This document shows, in pieces, positions 1 through 6,497 of a stretch of DNA of 13,087 bases (the stretch's first letter is position 1; every line of letters starts with the position of its first letter). The stretch is from Acidimicrobium sp. BACL17 MAG-120823-bin42 (lineage in GTDB: Bacteria; Actinomycetota; Acidimicrobiia; Acidimicrobiales; Ilumatobacteraceae): assembly GCA_001438985.1 (NCBI GenBank), contig LIAZ01000015.1, forward strand, positions 1 to 13,087, in the 5' to 3' direction. The position numbers and the translations under genes are program-made. The notes beneath the pieces were generated by a model. It was not told the origin of the DNA, did not search any database, and saw only the letters and a list, made by a program, of their open reading frames with translations.

Positions 1-74
1 GCGTGATGGAAACTCGCCCAATGTCGAAGCAAAAGCGTTGGCGCCTCGTTGAAGTATTGGAGCGTGCAAAATGA
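1..74 (+). CDS. rpsQ: 30S ribosomal protein S17, C-terminal end (partial)
   Basis: Only the last 23 codons are in the window, read in the frame that begins at base 3 and ends at TGA 72-74. The peptide contains ETRPMSKQKRWRLVEVLERAK, which matches the end of bacterial S17 (the P-x-S-K-x-K-R-W-R-L segment is a family hallmark). S17 is a primary binder of the 5' domain of 16S rRNA. Its stop overlaps the rplN start in ATGA (71-74), which implies translational coupling. The gene position directly before rplN is the standard order. The identification rests on a short peptide plus synteny, and both agree. Confidence 0.9.
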   Translation, partial: VMETRPMSKQKRWRLVEVLERAK

Positions 75-439
75 TCCAGCAAGAGTCCCGTCTTCGTGTT
101 GCTGACAACAGCGGCGCAAAAGAAGTGTTGTGCATCAAGGTGCTTGGCGGCACACGTCGTCGCTACGCATCAATTGGTGACGTTTTCATTGGCACGGTTA
201 AGGATGCAATTCCTGGTGCTGCCGTGAAAAAAGGTGAAGTTGTGCGTTGTGTTGTGGTTCGTGTCAAAAAGGAAAAGCGTCGTCCAGACGGCAGCTACAT
301 CCGTTTTGATGAGAACGCAGCCGTGCTCATCAAAGATGATCTCACACCTCGTGGAACCCGTATTTTCGGACCAGTTGGTCGTGAGCTCCGTGACAAAAAG
401 TTCATGCGAATCATTTCGCTTGCACCGGAGGTGTTGTAA
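71..439 (+). CDS. rplN: 50S ribosomal protein L14
   Basis: The 122-residue product is full length for bacterial L14, starting MIQQESRLRVADNSGAKE and ending in the usual ISLAPEVL. L14 is a five-stranded beta-barrel protein that binds 23S rRNA and sits at the subunit interface, where it contacts the 30S and L19. The central basic KKEKRRPDGSYIRFDENA segment and the GTRIFGPVGRELR signature (about residues 96-108) are present. The ATG overlaps the rpsQ stop, so the start is fixed by coupling. Nothing is unusual in the sequence. Confidence 0.98.
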   Translation: MIQQESRLRVADNSGAKEVLCIKVLGGTRRRYASIGDVFIGTVKDAIPGAAVKKGEVVRCVVVRVKKEKRRPDGSYIRFDENAAVLIKDDLTPRGTRIFGPVGRELRDKKFMRIISLAPEVL

Positions 440-441
440 CC

Positions 442-747
442 ATGAAGCTGAAAAAGGGTGACACTGTCATCGTCATTGCCGGAAAAGACAAAGGCAAGAC
501 AGGTGAAATTACACAAGTAAGTCCAAAGAGCAACAAGGTGAAGGTTGCCGGTGTGAACACCGCAAAGCGACACACTGCTGCTCGTGGGCAGACCGCCAAC
601 ACGGGTGGAATCATCGACAAGGACATGCCAGTCGATGCATCAAACGTGATGTTGGTGCACAAGGGCAAGCCAACGCGAGTTGGTTTCAAGATCAAGGCAG
701 ACGGCACAAAAGTGCGTGTTGCCAAGAGCACCGGAGATGAAATCTGA
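442..747 (+). CDS. rplX: 50S ribosomal protein L24
   Basis: This 101-residue protein is the usual length for L24, an assembly initiator that binds domain I of 23S rRNA near the exit tunnel. The N-terminal KOW motif is clear (about residues 3-30: KKGDTVIVIAGKDKGKTGEI). The central VNTAKRHTAA stretch and the GGIIDKDMPVDASNVMLV core also match the family. A GGAGG at 427-431 inside the end of rplN serves as ribosome binding site, 10 bases before ATG 442. The stop TGA (745-747) shares a base with the rplE start in TGATG, so the two are probably translated in a coupled way. Confidence 0.98.
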   Translation: MKLKKGDTVIVIAGKDKGKTGEITQVSPKSNKVKVAGVNTAKRHTAARGQTANTGGIIDKDMPVDASNVMLVHKGKPTRVGFKIKADGTKVRVAKSTGDEI

Positions 748-1373
748 TGACTGTTGCAGTTGATTATCAGCCACGCTTGAAGTTGCACTACAACGAAGTC
801 GTACGTGCCGAACTGATTAAGCAACTTGGCGTACAGAACGTGATGCAAGTTCCAACGTTCGAAAAAATCGTGATCAACATGGGTGTTGGTCGTGCGACAC
901 AACAGTCGTCGTTGATCGATGGCGCAGTTTCCGACCTCACCGCGATTTCAGGCCAAAAGCCAATCGTGACCAAGTCGCGCACATCAATCGCATCATTCAA
1001 GCTTCGCGAAGATCAGGCCATTGGTTGCAAGGTCACCTTGCGCGGTGACCGCATGTGGGAATTCCTTGATCGTTTGATCTCGGTAGCGATTCCTCGTATT
1101 CGCGACTTCCGTGGTCTGCCAGGAAAGTCCTGGGATGGCAACGGCAACTACACCTTTGGACTCACCGAGCAGTTGGTGTTTACCGAAGTGAGTTACGACA
1201 AGGTGGACACCACCCGCGGTATGGACATCACCATTGTCACCACCGCAACCACCGACCTCGACGGCAAGGCACTTCTCGATGCATTTGGATTTCCGATCCG
1301 CAAGGGCGAAGAACCAGCATCATCCAAAAAAGCTCGCGGAGCGGCAAAGCGCTCAGCCAAGAAGAAGAAGTAA
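747..1373 (+). CDS. rplE: 50S ribosomal protein L5
   Basis: L5 binds 5S rRNA and helps form the central protuberance, contacting P-site tRNA and S13 across the subunit bridge. The core is complete: FEKIVINMGVGRA (about 39-51), the GQKPIVTKSRTSIASFKLRE segment (about 69-88), RIRDFRGLPGKSWDGNGNY and the closing DAFGFPIRKGEE. At 208 residues it is about 20 longer than the usual 180-187. The excess is mainly a C-terminal tail (from about residue 188) made of Ala, Ser, Lys and Arg, ending in four Lys. The start ATG is fixed by its one-base overlap with the rplX stop. The tail is likely disordered and RNA-binding, which is inference. Confidence 0.97.
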   Translation: MTVAVDYQPRLKLHYNEVVRAELIKQLGVQNVMQVPTFEKIVINMGVGRATQQSSLIDGAVSDLTAISGQKPIVTKSRTSIASFKLREDQAIGCKVTLRGDRMWEFLDRLISVAIPRIRDFRGLPGKSWDGNGNYTFGLTEQLVFTEVSYDKVDTTRGMDITIVTTATTDLDGKALLDAFGFPIRKGEEPASSKKARGAAKRSAKKKK

Positions 1374-1384
1374 CAGAGGACCAT

Positions 1385-1570
1385 ATGGCAAAGAAATCAC
1401 TCGTAAACAAGGCGAACGCAACGCCGAAGTTCAAGGTACGGGGTTACACCCGCTGCCAAAAGTGTGGACGTTCGCGTGCGGTGTATCGCAAATTTGGATT
1501 GTGCCGCCTGTGCCTTCGCAAGATGGCCCACGCTGGCGAAATTCCAGGTCTGACAAAGGCAAGTTGGTAA
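1385..1570 (+). CDS. rpsZ: 30S ribosomal protein S14, zinc-binding (type Z)
   Basis: The 61-residue length identifies the short S14 form, as opposed to the roughly 100-residue zinc-free form. Four Cys form the zinc ribbon: C24 and C27 (RCQKCGR), C40 and C43 (GLCRLCLR). The C-terminal AHAGEIPGLTKASW is the canonical ending. S14 joins late in 30S head assembly and lies near the A site. AGAGGA at 1375-1380 gives a Shine-Dalgarno close to ATG 1385. In many actinobacteria a zinc-free S14 paralogue elsewhere replaces this form under zinc shortage (family knowledge); none is visible here. Confidence 0.98.
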   Translation: MAKKSLVNKANATPKFKVRGYTRCQKCGRSRAVYRKFGLCRLCLRKMAHAGEIPGLTKASW

Positions 1571-1577
1571 ACGCATC

Positions 1578-1979
1578 ATGATGACTGATCCAATCGCCGA
1601 CATGCTCACACGCATTCGCAACGCGAATGCCGCAATGAAAGACGAAGTGTTGATGCCTGCTTCAAAGCAGAAATCAGCGCTTGCTGAAGTGCTGAAGAAA
1701 GAGGGATACATCTCTGACTTCGGTCTCATCGACAACCCAACTGGTCCGGGCAAGTCGTTGAAGATCGGTCTGAAGTATTCCGATGATCGCAAGCGCACCA
1801 TTCAAGGTATTAAGCGAGTATCCACACCGGGTCTTCGCGTGTACCGCAATGCAACCGAAGTACCACGCGTTTTGGGTGGTCTTGGTGTTGCTGTCCTGTC
1901 CACCAGCCATGGGCTCATGACCGACCGCGAAGCGCGCCAGCGCAACGTGGGTGGTGAAGTCATGTGCTTCGTTTGGTAA
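1578..1979 (+). CDS. rpsH: 30S ribosomal protein S8
   Basis: The 133-residue product is typical for S8, a primary 16S rRNA binder in the central domain. In E. coli it is also the translational repressor of the spc operon. The N-terminus DPIADMLTRIRNAN and the C-terminal signature (about 110-133: STSHGLMTDREARQRNVGGE followed by a final VMCFVW) are intact. Two ATGs stand in tandem at 1578 and 1581; the true start could be either, since no strong Shine-Dalgarno decides between them. The gene begins 7 bases after rpsZ. I did not attempt to fold an S8 autoregulatory site, so regulation is unknown. Confidence 0.97.
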   Translation: MMTDPIADMLTRIRNANAAMKDEVLMPASKQKSALAEVLKKEGYISDFGLIDNPTGPGKSLKIGLKYSDDRKRTIQGIKRVSTPGLRVYRNATEVPRVLGGLGVAVLSTSHGLMTDREARQRNVGGEVMCFVW

Positions 1980-2010
1980 CCGGAAACCAGTAGGGGAAAG
2001 AAGTACTTAT

Positions 2011-2553
2011 ATGTCACGTATCGGAAATGCAGCAGTCGTTGTGCCTAATGGCGTCGACGTCACTATCGCTGGTCTTTCGCTGACCGTAAAAGGTCCGAAG
2101 GGCACATTGTCACGCGTGTTCCCATCTGGTGTTTCGATCGCTCGCGAAGAAAACACCATCGTGGTTACCCGCGACAACGAAGAGCGCGACTCACGTGCAC
2201 GTCACGGTTTGGTGCGCACACTTGTCAGCAACATGATGATTGGAGTGACCGAGGGTTACACCAAGGAACTCGACATCATCGGTGTTGGTTATCGTGCGGA
2301 AGCTCAGGGTCCAAGCAAGTTGAAGTTGGCTCTTGGTTTTTCACACCCAGTAGTGATCGATGCTCCAGAAGGAGTGACATTCGAAGTTCCTGCTCAGACG
2401 AAGATCATCGTCAAAGGCGCCGACAAAGAAGTTGTTGGCCAGGTTGCAGCGAACATTCGCGAAATTCGCAAGCCAGAGCCTTACAAGGGCAAGGGTGTGC
2501 GTTATCTCAATGAACGAGTTCTGCGTAAAGCAGGCAAGACCGGCAAGAAGTAA
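2011..2553 (+). CDS. rplF: 50S ribosomal protein L6
   Basis: The 180-residue protein is the standard length for L6, which binds 23S rRNA near the factor-binding site. The two tandem L6 folds are visible: the first spans about residues 1-80, the second about 81-160. The signature EIRKPEPYKGKGVRY (about 151-165) closes the second. The frame stays open upstream to 1951, inside rpsH. The start was set at ATG 2011 because it gives the conserved MSRIGNAAVVVPNGV N-terminus and follows a purine-rich GGGGAAAG at 1993-2000 (10-base spacing). A 31-base gap separates it from rpsH. Confidence 0.97.
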   Translation: MSRIGNAAVVVPNGVDVTIAGLSLTVKGPKGTLSRVFPSGVSIAREENTIVVTRDNEERDSRARHGLVRTLVSNMMIGVTEGYTKELDIIGVGYRAEAQGPSKLKLALGFSHPVVIDAPEGVTFEVPAQTKIIVKGADKEVVGQVAANIREIRKPEPYKGKGVRYLNERVLRKAGKTGKK

Positions 2554-2571
2554 TCGGGAGATTTGACGACT

Positions 2572-2940
2572 ATGACATCAGTATCAAGCCAGCGCCATGC
2601 AGGTCGCTTGCGTCGCCACCGTCGCGTACGTAAGAAGATCACCGGCACCGCCGAGCGTCCACGTCTCGCCGTTTATCGCAGCAACAAGCACATCACCGTG
2701 CAGTTGATCAACGATCTCGACGGACACACCGTTGCATCGGCATCAACTGTCGAGCCAGATCAGCGCAAATTGGGAACAGGATCAAATGTTGATGCGGCAA
2801 AGCGCATCGGCACACTTGTGGCCGAGCGTGCGAAAGCAGCAGGAGTAACAAAAGTTGTTTATGACCGCGGTGGTTTCTTGTACCACGGTCGCGTAGCAGC
2901 GGCAGCAGATGCTGCCCGAGAAGCAGGGTTGGAGTTCTAA
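2572..2940 (+). CDS. rplR: 50S ribosomal protein L18
   Basis: L18 binds 5S rRNA together with L5 and L25 and carries it into the 50S subunit. The 122-residue product has the basic N-terminus (RHAGRLRRHRRVRKKI), the RPRLAVYRSNKHITVQLI core and the classic ending VVYDRGGFLYHGRVAAAADA then AREAGLEF. An in-frame TTG at 2563 would add three residues. I prefer ATG 2572 because the Shine-Dalgarno GGGAG (2556-2560) is only 2 bases from the TTG but 11 from the ATG. The stop overlaps the rpsE start in TAATG (2938-2942). Confidence 0.96.
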   Translation: MTSVSSQRHAGRLRRHRRVRKKITGTAERPRLAVYRSNKHITVQLINDLDGHTVASASTVEPDQRKLGTGSNVDAAKRIGTLVAERAKAAGVTKVVYDRGGFLYHGRVAAAADAAREAGLEF

Positions 2941-3509
2941 TGACTGACATTTCAAACGCACGTACGACCGAGCCTGGTCAACTTCGCGAATCACGCGTTG
3001 TACACATCAACCGCGTAGCCAAAGTAGTGAAGGGTGGACGTCGCTTTTCGTTTACCGCACTTGTGGTGATCGGTGACGGTGCAGGCCGAGTTGGTTTGGG
3101 TTATGGAAAGGCAAAGGAAGTTCCTTTGGCAATCCAAAAGGGCACCGAAGAAGCAAAGCGCAATTTGTTTAGCGTTGCTCTTGCGGGCTCAACTATCACC
3201 CACCAAATCTTGGGTATCAATGGCGCAGGCCGCGTGTTGCTGAAGCCTGCTGCTCCTGGTACCGGAGTTATTGCTGGTGGCGCTGCTCGAATCATTCTTG
3301 AAGAAGCCGGCATTCATGACGTACTTGCGAAGTCGCTTGGTTCGTCAAACGCCATCAACGTTGCCCGTGCAACGATCAACGGCTTGAAGGATTTGCAAAG
3401 CCCAGACGAAGTTGCAAAGCGTCGTGGAATTCCTGCTGATTCATTTGTTCCTAAAGGTCTCCTTCGTGCGTTCAACGAGCGCAAGAAGTCAAGCGGAGGT
3501 GCTCACTAG
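2940..3509 (+). CDS. rpsE: 30S ribosomal protein S5
   Basis: S5 lies at the mRNA entry channel and affects decoding accuracy. The 189-residue protein shows both S5 domains. The N-terminal double-stranded-RNA-binding-like domain (about 18-83) contains VVKGGRRFSFTALVVIGDG and GLGYGKAKEVPLAI. The C-terminal domain follows from about 95 (AAPGTGVIAGGAARIILEEA, then GIHDVLAKSLGSSN). It is slightly longer than the E. coli protein, with a short basic, Ser/Gly-ending tail (about 176-189). The start ATG overlaps the rplR stop by one base, suggesting coupling. No oddities are seen in the loop linked in other bacteria to spectinomycin resistance, though I did not align it. Confidence 0.98.
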   Translation: MTDISNARTTEPGQLRESRVVHINRVAKVVKGGRRFSFTALVVIGDGAGRVGLGYGKAKEVPLAIQKGTEEAKRNLFSVALAGSTITHQILGINGAGRVLLKPAAPGTGVIAGGAARIILEEAGIHDVLAKSLGSSNAINVARATINGLKDLQSPDEVAKRRGIPADSFVPKGLLRAFNERKKSSGGAH

Positions 3510-3511
3510 CC

Positions 3512-3850
3512 ATGACAGCATTCAAAAAACCAGGTCGCACCACACGCGATCGTAAGCCAGCAGCAAAGAAGGCGGCCGCCGAACAACGTGCGGCAGCAGC
3601 AGCGCTGAAGGCTGCATCGGGCAACACCTCAACACGCAAAGTAAAGCGTGTGAAGGTTGAGCCAACAGGTGCAACCATCACGGTGACGCAAGTGCGTTCA
3701 GAAATCGGCAACAAGCCAAAGAACCGTGCAACATTGCGCGCGCTTGGGCTTCGTCGTATCGGTCATACCAATACGTTGCCTGATCGTCCAGAGATTCGCG
3801 GCATGATTGCACGCGTTCCTCACCTCATCGAAATCAAGGAAGGCAAGTAA
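3512..3850 (+). CDS. rpmD: 50S ribosomal protein L30 with a long N-terminal extension
   Basis: Residues 53-112 are a normal bacterial L30 (about 60 residues): TITVTQVRSEIGNKPKNRAT (55-74), then LRALGLRRIGHTNTLPD and the ending GMIARVPHLIEIKEGK. L30 binds 23S rRNA on the 50S back side. In front lies an extension of about 52 residues, rich in Ala, Lys and Arg (positions 5-50), including a run of small residues with helical character. ATG 3512 is supported by GGAGG at 3495-3499, 12 bases upstream. The only in-frame internal GTG near the core (about 3649) has no Shine-Dalgarno. The extension is probably expressed and may bind rRNA; its role is unknown. Confidence 0.93.
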   Translation: MTAFKKPGRTTRDRKPAAKKAAAEQRAAAAALKAASGNTSTRKVKRVKVEPTGATITVTQVRSEIGNKPKNRATLRALGLRRIGHTNTLPDRPEIRGMIARVPHLIEIKEGK

Positions 3851-3853
3851 GCC

Positions 3854-4342
3854 ATGCGCGTAGATGAACTCGCTCCATCTAAGGGAGCAAAGAAAAAGCC
3901 AAAGCGCGTTGGTCGCGGTATTGGTGGTAAGGGTGGAAAGACTGCAGGTCGTGGTACCAAAGGTCAGTACGCCCGTAACACCGTGAAGCGAGGCTTTGAA
4001 GGTGGTCAGATGCCATTGAAGCAACGCGTACCAAAGTTGAAGGGCTTTAATAACCCGTTCCGCGTTGAGTTCTATGCCGTCAACCTTGATGTGATTGAAG
4101 CCCTCGGACTTGCAGAAGTAGATCCAAAGGTGCTTGTTGATAGAAGCGCCGCACACAAAAACACCCTCATCAAGGTGCTTGGTCGCGGCAAAATCACGAA
4201 GGCGGTAAAGGTGTCGGCACATGCAGTGTCAAAGACTGCAGAGCAGGCAATCATTGCCGCGGGTGGTTCGGTAACGATCCTGCCAATGCCGCACAAGGGC
4301 CCACGTCCAGCCGCTAAGGGCAACCAGTTCACTAACCGATAG
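3854..4342 (+). CDS. rplO: 50S ribosomal protein L15
   Basis: L15 is a late 50S assembly protein with a long basic extension that threads through 23S rRNA. The 162-residue product has the Gly/Arg-rich N-terminal arm (RVGRGIGGKGGKTAGRGTKG, about 18-37), the GFEGGQMPLKQRVPKLKGFN motif (about 48-67) and the globular C-terminal domain with KVLGRGKITKAVKVSAHAVS. The length is slightly above the usual 145-150. It starts 3 bases after rpmD and is the last ribosomal gene before secY, from which a 49-base gap with a stem-loop separates it. Confidence 0.97.
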   Translation: MRVDELAPSKGAKKKPKRVGRGIGGKGGKTAGRGTKGQYARNTVKRGFEGGQMPLKQRVPKLKGFNNPFRVEFYAVNLDVIEALGLAEVDPKVLVDRSAAHKNTLIKVLGRGKITKAVKVSAHAVSKTAEQAIIAAGGSVTILPMPHKGPRPAAKGNQFTNR

Positions 4343-4349
4343 TGGTGTT

Positions 4350-4367
4350 GCGTCGGTACGCCGGCGC
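4350..4367 (+). other. Stem-loop between rplO and secY
   Basis: The arms GCGTCGG (4350-4356) and CCGGCGC (4361-4367) pair over 7 bp with one G-U wobble and enclose a TACG loop of the UNCG class. No T-run follows, so this is not a classical intrinsic terminator. It sits between the rplO stop and the secY ribosome binding site (AGGAG 4379-4383). An RNA processing, stability or partial attenuation role is possible, but is inference. Confidence 0.5.
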
Positions 4368-4391
4368 TCATCAAGTACAGGAGCTTCCACG

Positions 4392-5711
4392 ATGTGGTCG
4401 AACGTGAAAAACATCTTCAAGGTGGCAGACCTTCGTAACAAGGTGTTGTTCACCTTGGCGATGATTGCTGTGTATCGATTTGGAACCGCATTGCGTGTTC
4501 CAGGTGTTGATGCTCAGGCTGTCAGTCAGTTGCGCGAGGCGTCTAATTCGCAAGGTGCTCTTGGCTTTTTGAACTTGTTCTCTGGTGGAGCGTTCGGCAG
4601 CTTCTCCATCTTCGCGCTCGGCATCATGCCGTACATCACCGCAAGCATCATCATGCAGGTGCTTGGCGTGGTAATTCCAAAACTTGAGCAGTGGCAGCAA
4701 GAAGGTGCAACGGGTCAGCGCAAGATCACGCAATGGACGCGCTATCTGGCAATCGGCATCGCAACGTTGCAAGGTGCTGGACTCACATTTATTTTCGGCC
4801 AAGGAAACGGTTCAGCATTCTTGGGTGCGGCTGCAACTGCTCCCGATGTTGTGTTGCTCGATCCGTTCATGCCACGTGCATTACTCGTGATTCCATCATT
4901 GGTTGCAGGAACTGCAATGTTGATGTGGTTGGGTGAACTCATTAGCCAACGCGGTATTGGTAATGGCATGTCGATGGTAATTTTCGCCTCGATTGTCAGC
5001 GGTTTACCGTATGGCTATTACTCATTGCTGCAGAGCAAAAAGACCATTACGTTCATCGTTTTAGTGGCCGTATCAATGGGGATCTTGATCGCGGTAGTTC
5101 GCGTCGAATTGGGCAGTCGTCGAATTCCTGTGCAATTTGCTAAACGTGTGGTGGGTCGCAAGCAATACGGTGGACAAAATACCTACATTCCACTGAAGGT
5201 CAATCAAGCCGGCATCGTTCCAATCATTTTCGCAAGCTCGGTGTTGTTGTTGCCAGTGCTGTTGTCGAACATGTTGGGAAGCGGCGTGGGCTGGCGCGGT
5301 TCGATCGCATCTTTTGTTAACGACTATTTGGTTAACAGTCAAAACCTGCTGTACATCTCCATCTTTTTCTTGCTGATCATTGCGTTTGCATACTTTTACA
5401 ACTCGATCGCGTTCGATCCAATTCGTCAAGCAGATCAGTTGCGCAAGCAAGGCGGATTCATTCCAGGTATTCGCCCTGGTCCCCAGACCGAGTCGTTTCT
5501 CGCCAAGACAGTGAACCGCATCACATTGCCAGGTGCAATGTTCGTCGCCTTCATCGCCATTTTGCCGTACATCATTTTGTGGGTAGGAGACGTTCAGTCG
5601 TTCCCGTTCGCCGGAACCACTGTGTTGATTGCGGTAGGTGTTGCTCTTGAATTGATGCGTCAGATCGACAGCCAGCTAATGCAACGTAACTATGAGGGCT
5701 TCTTGAAGTGA
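4392..5711 (+). CDS. secY: Protein translocase subunit SecY
   Basis: SecY is the central channel of the SecYEG translocon in the cytoplasmic membrane, used by both SecA-driven export and co-translational insertion. The 439-residue protein has the usual ten hydrophobic segments. The first covers about 18-38, with the plug region and second segment about 57-93 (LFSGGAFGSFSIFALGIMPY). GELISQRGIGNGMSMVIF lies at about 181-198. The conserved cytoplasmic loop GGFIPGIRPGPQT (about 354-366) includes R361, equivalent by motif to the SecA-contact Arg of E. coli. Shine-Dalgarno AGGAG (4379-4383) lies 8 bases before ATG 4392. It follows rplO, its normal place in the spc operon. No residue looks out of place. 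Confidence 0.98.
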   Translation: MWSNVKNIFKVADLRNKVLFTLAMIAVYRFGTALRVPGVDAQAVSQLREASNSQGALGFLNLFSGGAFGSFSIFALGIMPYITASIIMQVLGVVIPKLEQWQQEGATGQRKITQWTRYLAIGIATLQGAGLTFIFGQGNGSAFLGAAATAPDVVLLDPFMPRALLVIPSLVAGTAMLMWLGELISQRGIGNGMSMVIFASIVSGLPYGYYSLLQSKKTITFIVLVAVSMGILIAVVRVELGSRRIPVQFAKRVVGRKQYGGQNTYIPLKVNQAGIVPIIFASSVLLLPVLLSNMLGSGVGWRGSIASFVNDYLVNSQNLLYISIFFLLIIAFAYFYNSIAFDPIRQADQLRKQGGFIPGIRPGPQTESFLAKTVNRITLPGAMFVAFIAILPYIILWVGDVQSFPFAGTTVLIAVGVALELMRQIDSQLMQRNYEGFLK

Positions 5712-5732
5712 CGTTTTCCATTTAGGAAACGT
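5711..5732 (+). other. Stem-loop between secY and adk
   Basis: ACGTTTTCC (5711-5719) pairs with GGAAACGT (5725-5732) as an 8-bp stem with one bulged T and an ATTTA loop. It begins at the last base of the secY stop. No T-run follows. A 10-base palindrome AGATCGATCT (5751-5760) lies just before the adk ATG, which has no clear Shine-Dalgarno. Together they suggest that adk translation or mRNA processing is handled separately from secY; this is inference. Confidence 0.45.
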
Positions 5733-5762
5733 AATCAAGAAATTGACGAAAGATCGATCTCC

Positions 5763-6425
5763 ATGGCACATGCAGTCCGCATCATCATGCTTGGCCGTCA
5801 GGGCGCCGGTAAGGGCACGCAATGTGTTCGATTGGCTGACGAGTTTGGCGCGCCACATATTTCGACTGGCGAAATGTTGCGAGCAGCGGTGCGTAAAGAC
5901 TCGGCACTTGGTCGCGCGGTCAAAGCAGTGTTGGACAAGGGTGAACTCGTAAACGACGAATTGATGATCAGCCTGGTTCAAGGTCGCATTGGCGAAGAAG
6001 ACGCACGTATGTCGGGCTACATCCTTGATGGTTTCCCGCGCACGGTTGCCCAGGCTCAGGCCTTTGATCACATCAGCGAGGTTCGTCCCACCGACTTGGT
6101 GATCGATCTCGAGGTGAAGCGCGACTTGGTGCTCAGCCGCTTGTCATCACGGCGAACCTGCGAGCAGTGCCAAGCCAACTATGTGGCCACAGGGGCAGAG
6201 TCCAGCCCGTGGACATGCGAAAAGTGTGGTGGCACAGTGGTGCAGCGGGCGGACGATACGCCAGAAGCGATCAACCATCGCCTCGATCTCTATGACGCCA
6301 TGACCTCACCGTTGATCTCGTACTACAAGGACCAGAACAAGCTGGCGGTAGTAGATGGCCTGGGCACCCCTGACGAGGTGTTTGCCCGCCTCCGCACGGC
6401 AGTAGCCGGCATTAAGAATCGCTAG
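5763..6425 (+). CDS. adk: Adenylate kinase, long form with zinc-type lid
   Basis: Adk catalyses ATP + AMP = 2 ADP in the cytoplasm. Visible elements are the P-loop GRQGAGKGT (11-19), the AMP-site STGEMLRAAV (34-43), DGFPRT (89-94), and SRLSSRRTC leading into the LID. The LID carries C133, C136, C152 and C155 in two CxxC pairs, the pattern of the structural zinc site seen in Bacillus-type Adk. At 220 residues it is the long form; mycobacterial Adk is about 181 with a short lid. The P-loop has Arg-Gln where most Adks have Pro-Pro or Ala-Pro, but the catalytic Lys and Gly positions are kept. Only a weak purine stretch precedes ATG 5763. It follows secY, as in most bacteria; the usual next gene, map, is missing. 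Confidence 0.96.
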   Translation: MAHAVRIIMLGRQGAGKGTQCVRLADEFGAPHISTGEMLRAAVRKDSALGRAVKAVLDKGELVNDELMISLVQGRIGEEDARMSGYILDGFPRTVAQAQAFDHISEVRPTDLVIDLEVKRDLVLSRLSSRRTCEQCQANYVATGAESSPWTCEKCGGTVVQRADDTPEAINHRLDLYDAMTSPLISYYKDQNKLAVVDGLGTPDEVFARLRTAVAGIKNR

Positions 6426-6431
6426 TCATGA

Positions 6432-6481
6432 CCCAGCCCAAATCGCTCATCTCCTTGTGTTTTGGGGTTTTGGGGCAGGGG
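6432..6481 (+). other. G-rich tract and imperfect hairpin in the adk-infA gap
   Basis: Three runs of four G occur in 18 bases (6464-6467, 6472-6475, 6478-6481), separated by TTTT and CA, with GGCGG following at 6486-6490. This could form a G-quadruplex in RNA or the + DNA strand. The last two runs can instead pair with CCCAGCCCAAA (6432-6442) as a 10-pair stem with one mismatch and one bulged G, using 6469-6480. The two folds compete for the same G runs. No gene lies in the 138-base gap 6426-6563. Whether this is a terminator, pause or 3' end for the spc transcript cannot be told from sequence. Confidence 0.4.
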
Positions 6482-6497
6482 AATGCGGCGGTAGCAT

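Noticed and set aside
411..902. 163-codon open frame on the minus strand across rplX and rplE
   Set aside because: It lies wholly antisense to two certain ribosomal genes and its translation has no recognisable domain, so it is a shadow frame.
1234..1581. 115-codon + strand frame over the end of rplE and rpsZ
   Set aside because: Overlaps two certain genes in another frame; the sequence is low-complexity and unlike any family.
1951..2010. Upstream extension of L6 from 1951
   Set aside because: It would add 20 residues absent from the family and overlap the rpsH end; ATG 2011 has a purine-rich site and the conserved start.
2563..2571. L18 start at TTG 2563
   Set aside because: Only 2 bases after GGGAG, too close for ribosome binding; ATG 2572 fits better.
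3698..4222. 174-codon minus-strand open frame over rpmD and rplO
   Set aside because: Antisense to two confident genes; Cys/Trp/His-rich composition typical of reversed coding sequence.
5743..5748. TTGACG as a -35 box for adk
   Set aside because: No -10 box at the right spacing; it would fall inside the adk coding region.
6454..6497. Possible promoter for infA with TAGCAT at 6492-6497 as -10 box
   Set aside because: No acceptable -35 box at 16-18 bases upstream; the region is G-rich and the match is no better than chance.
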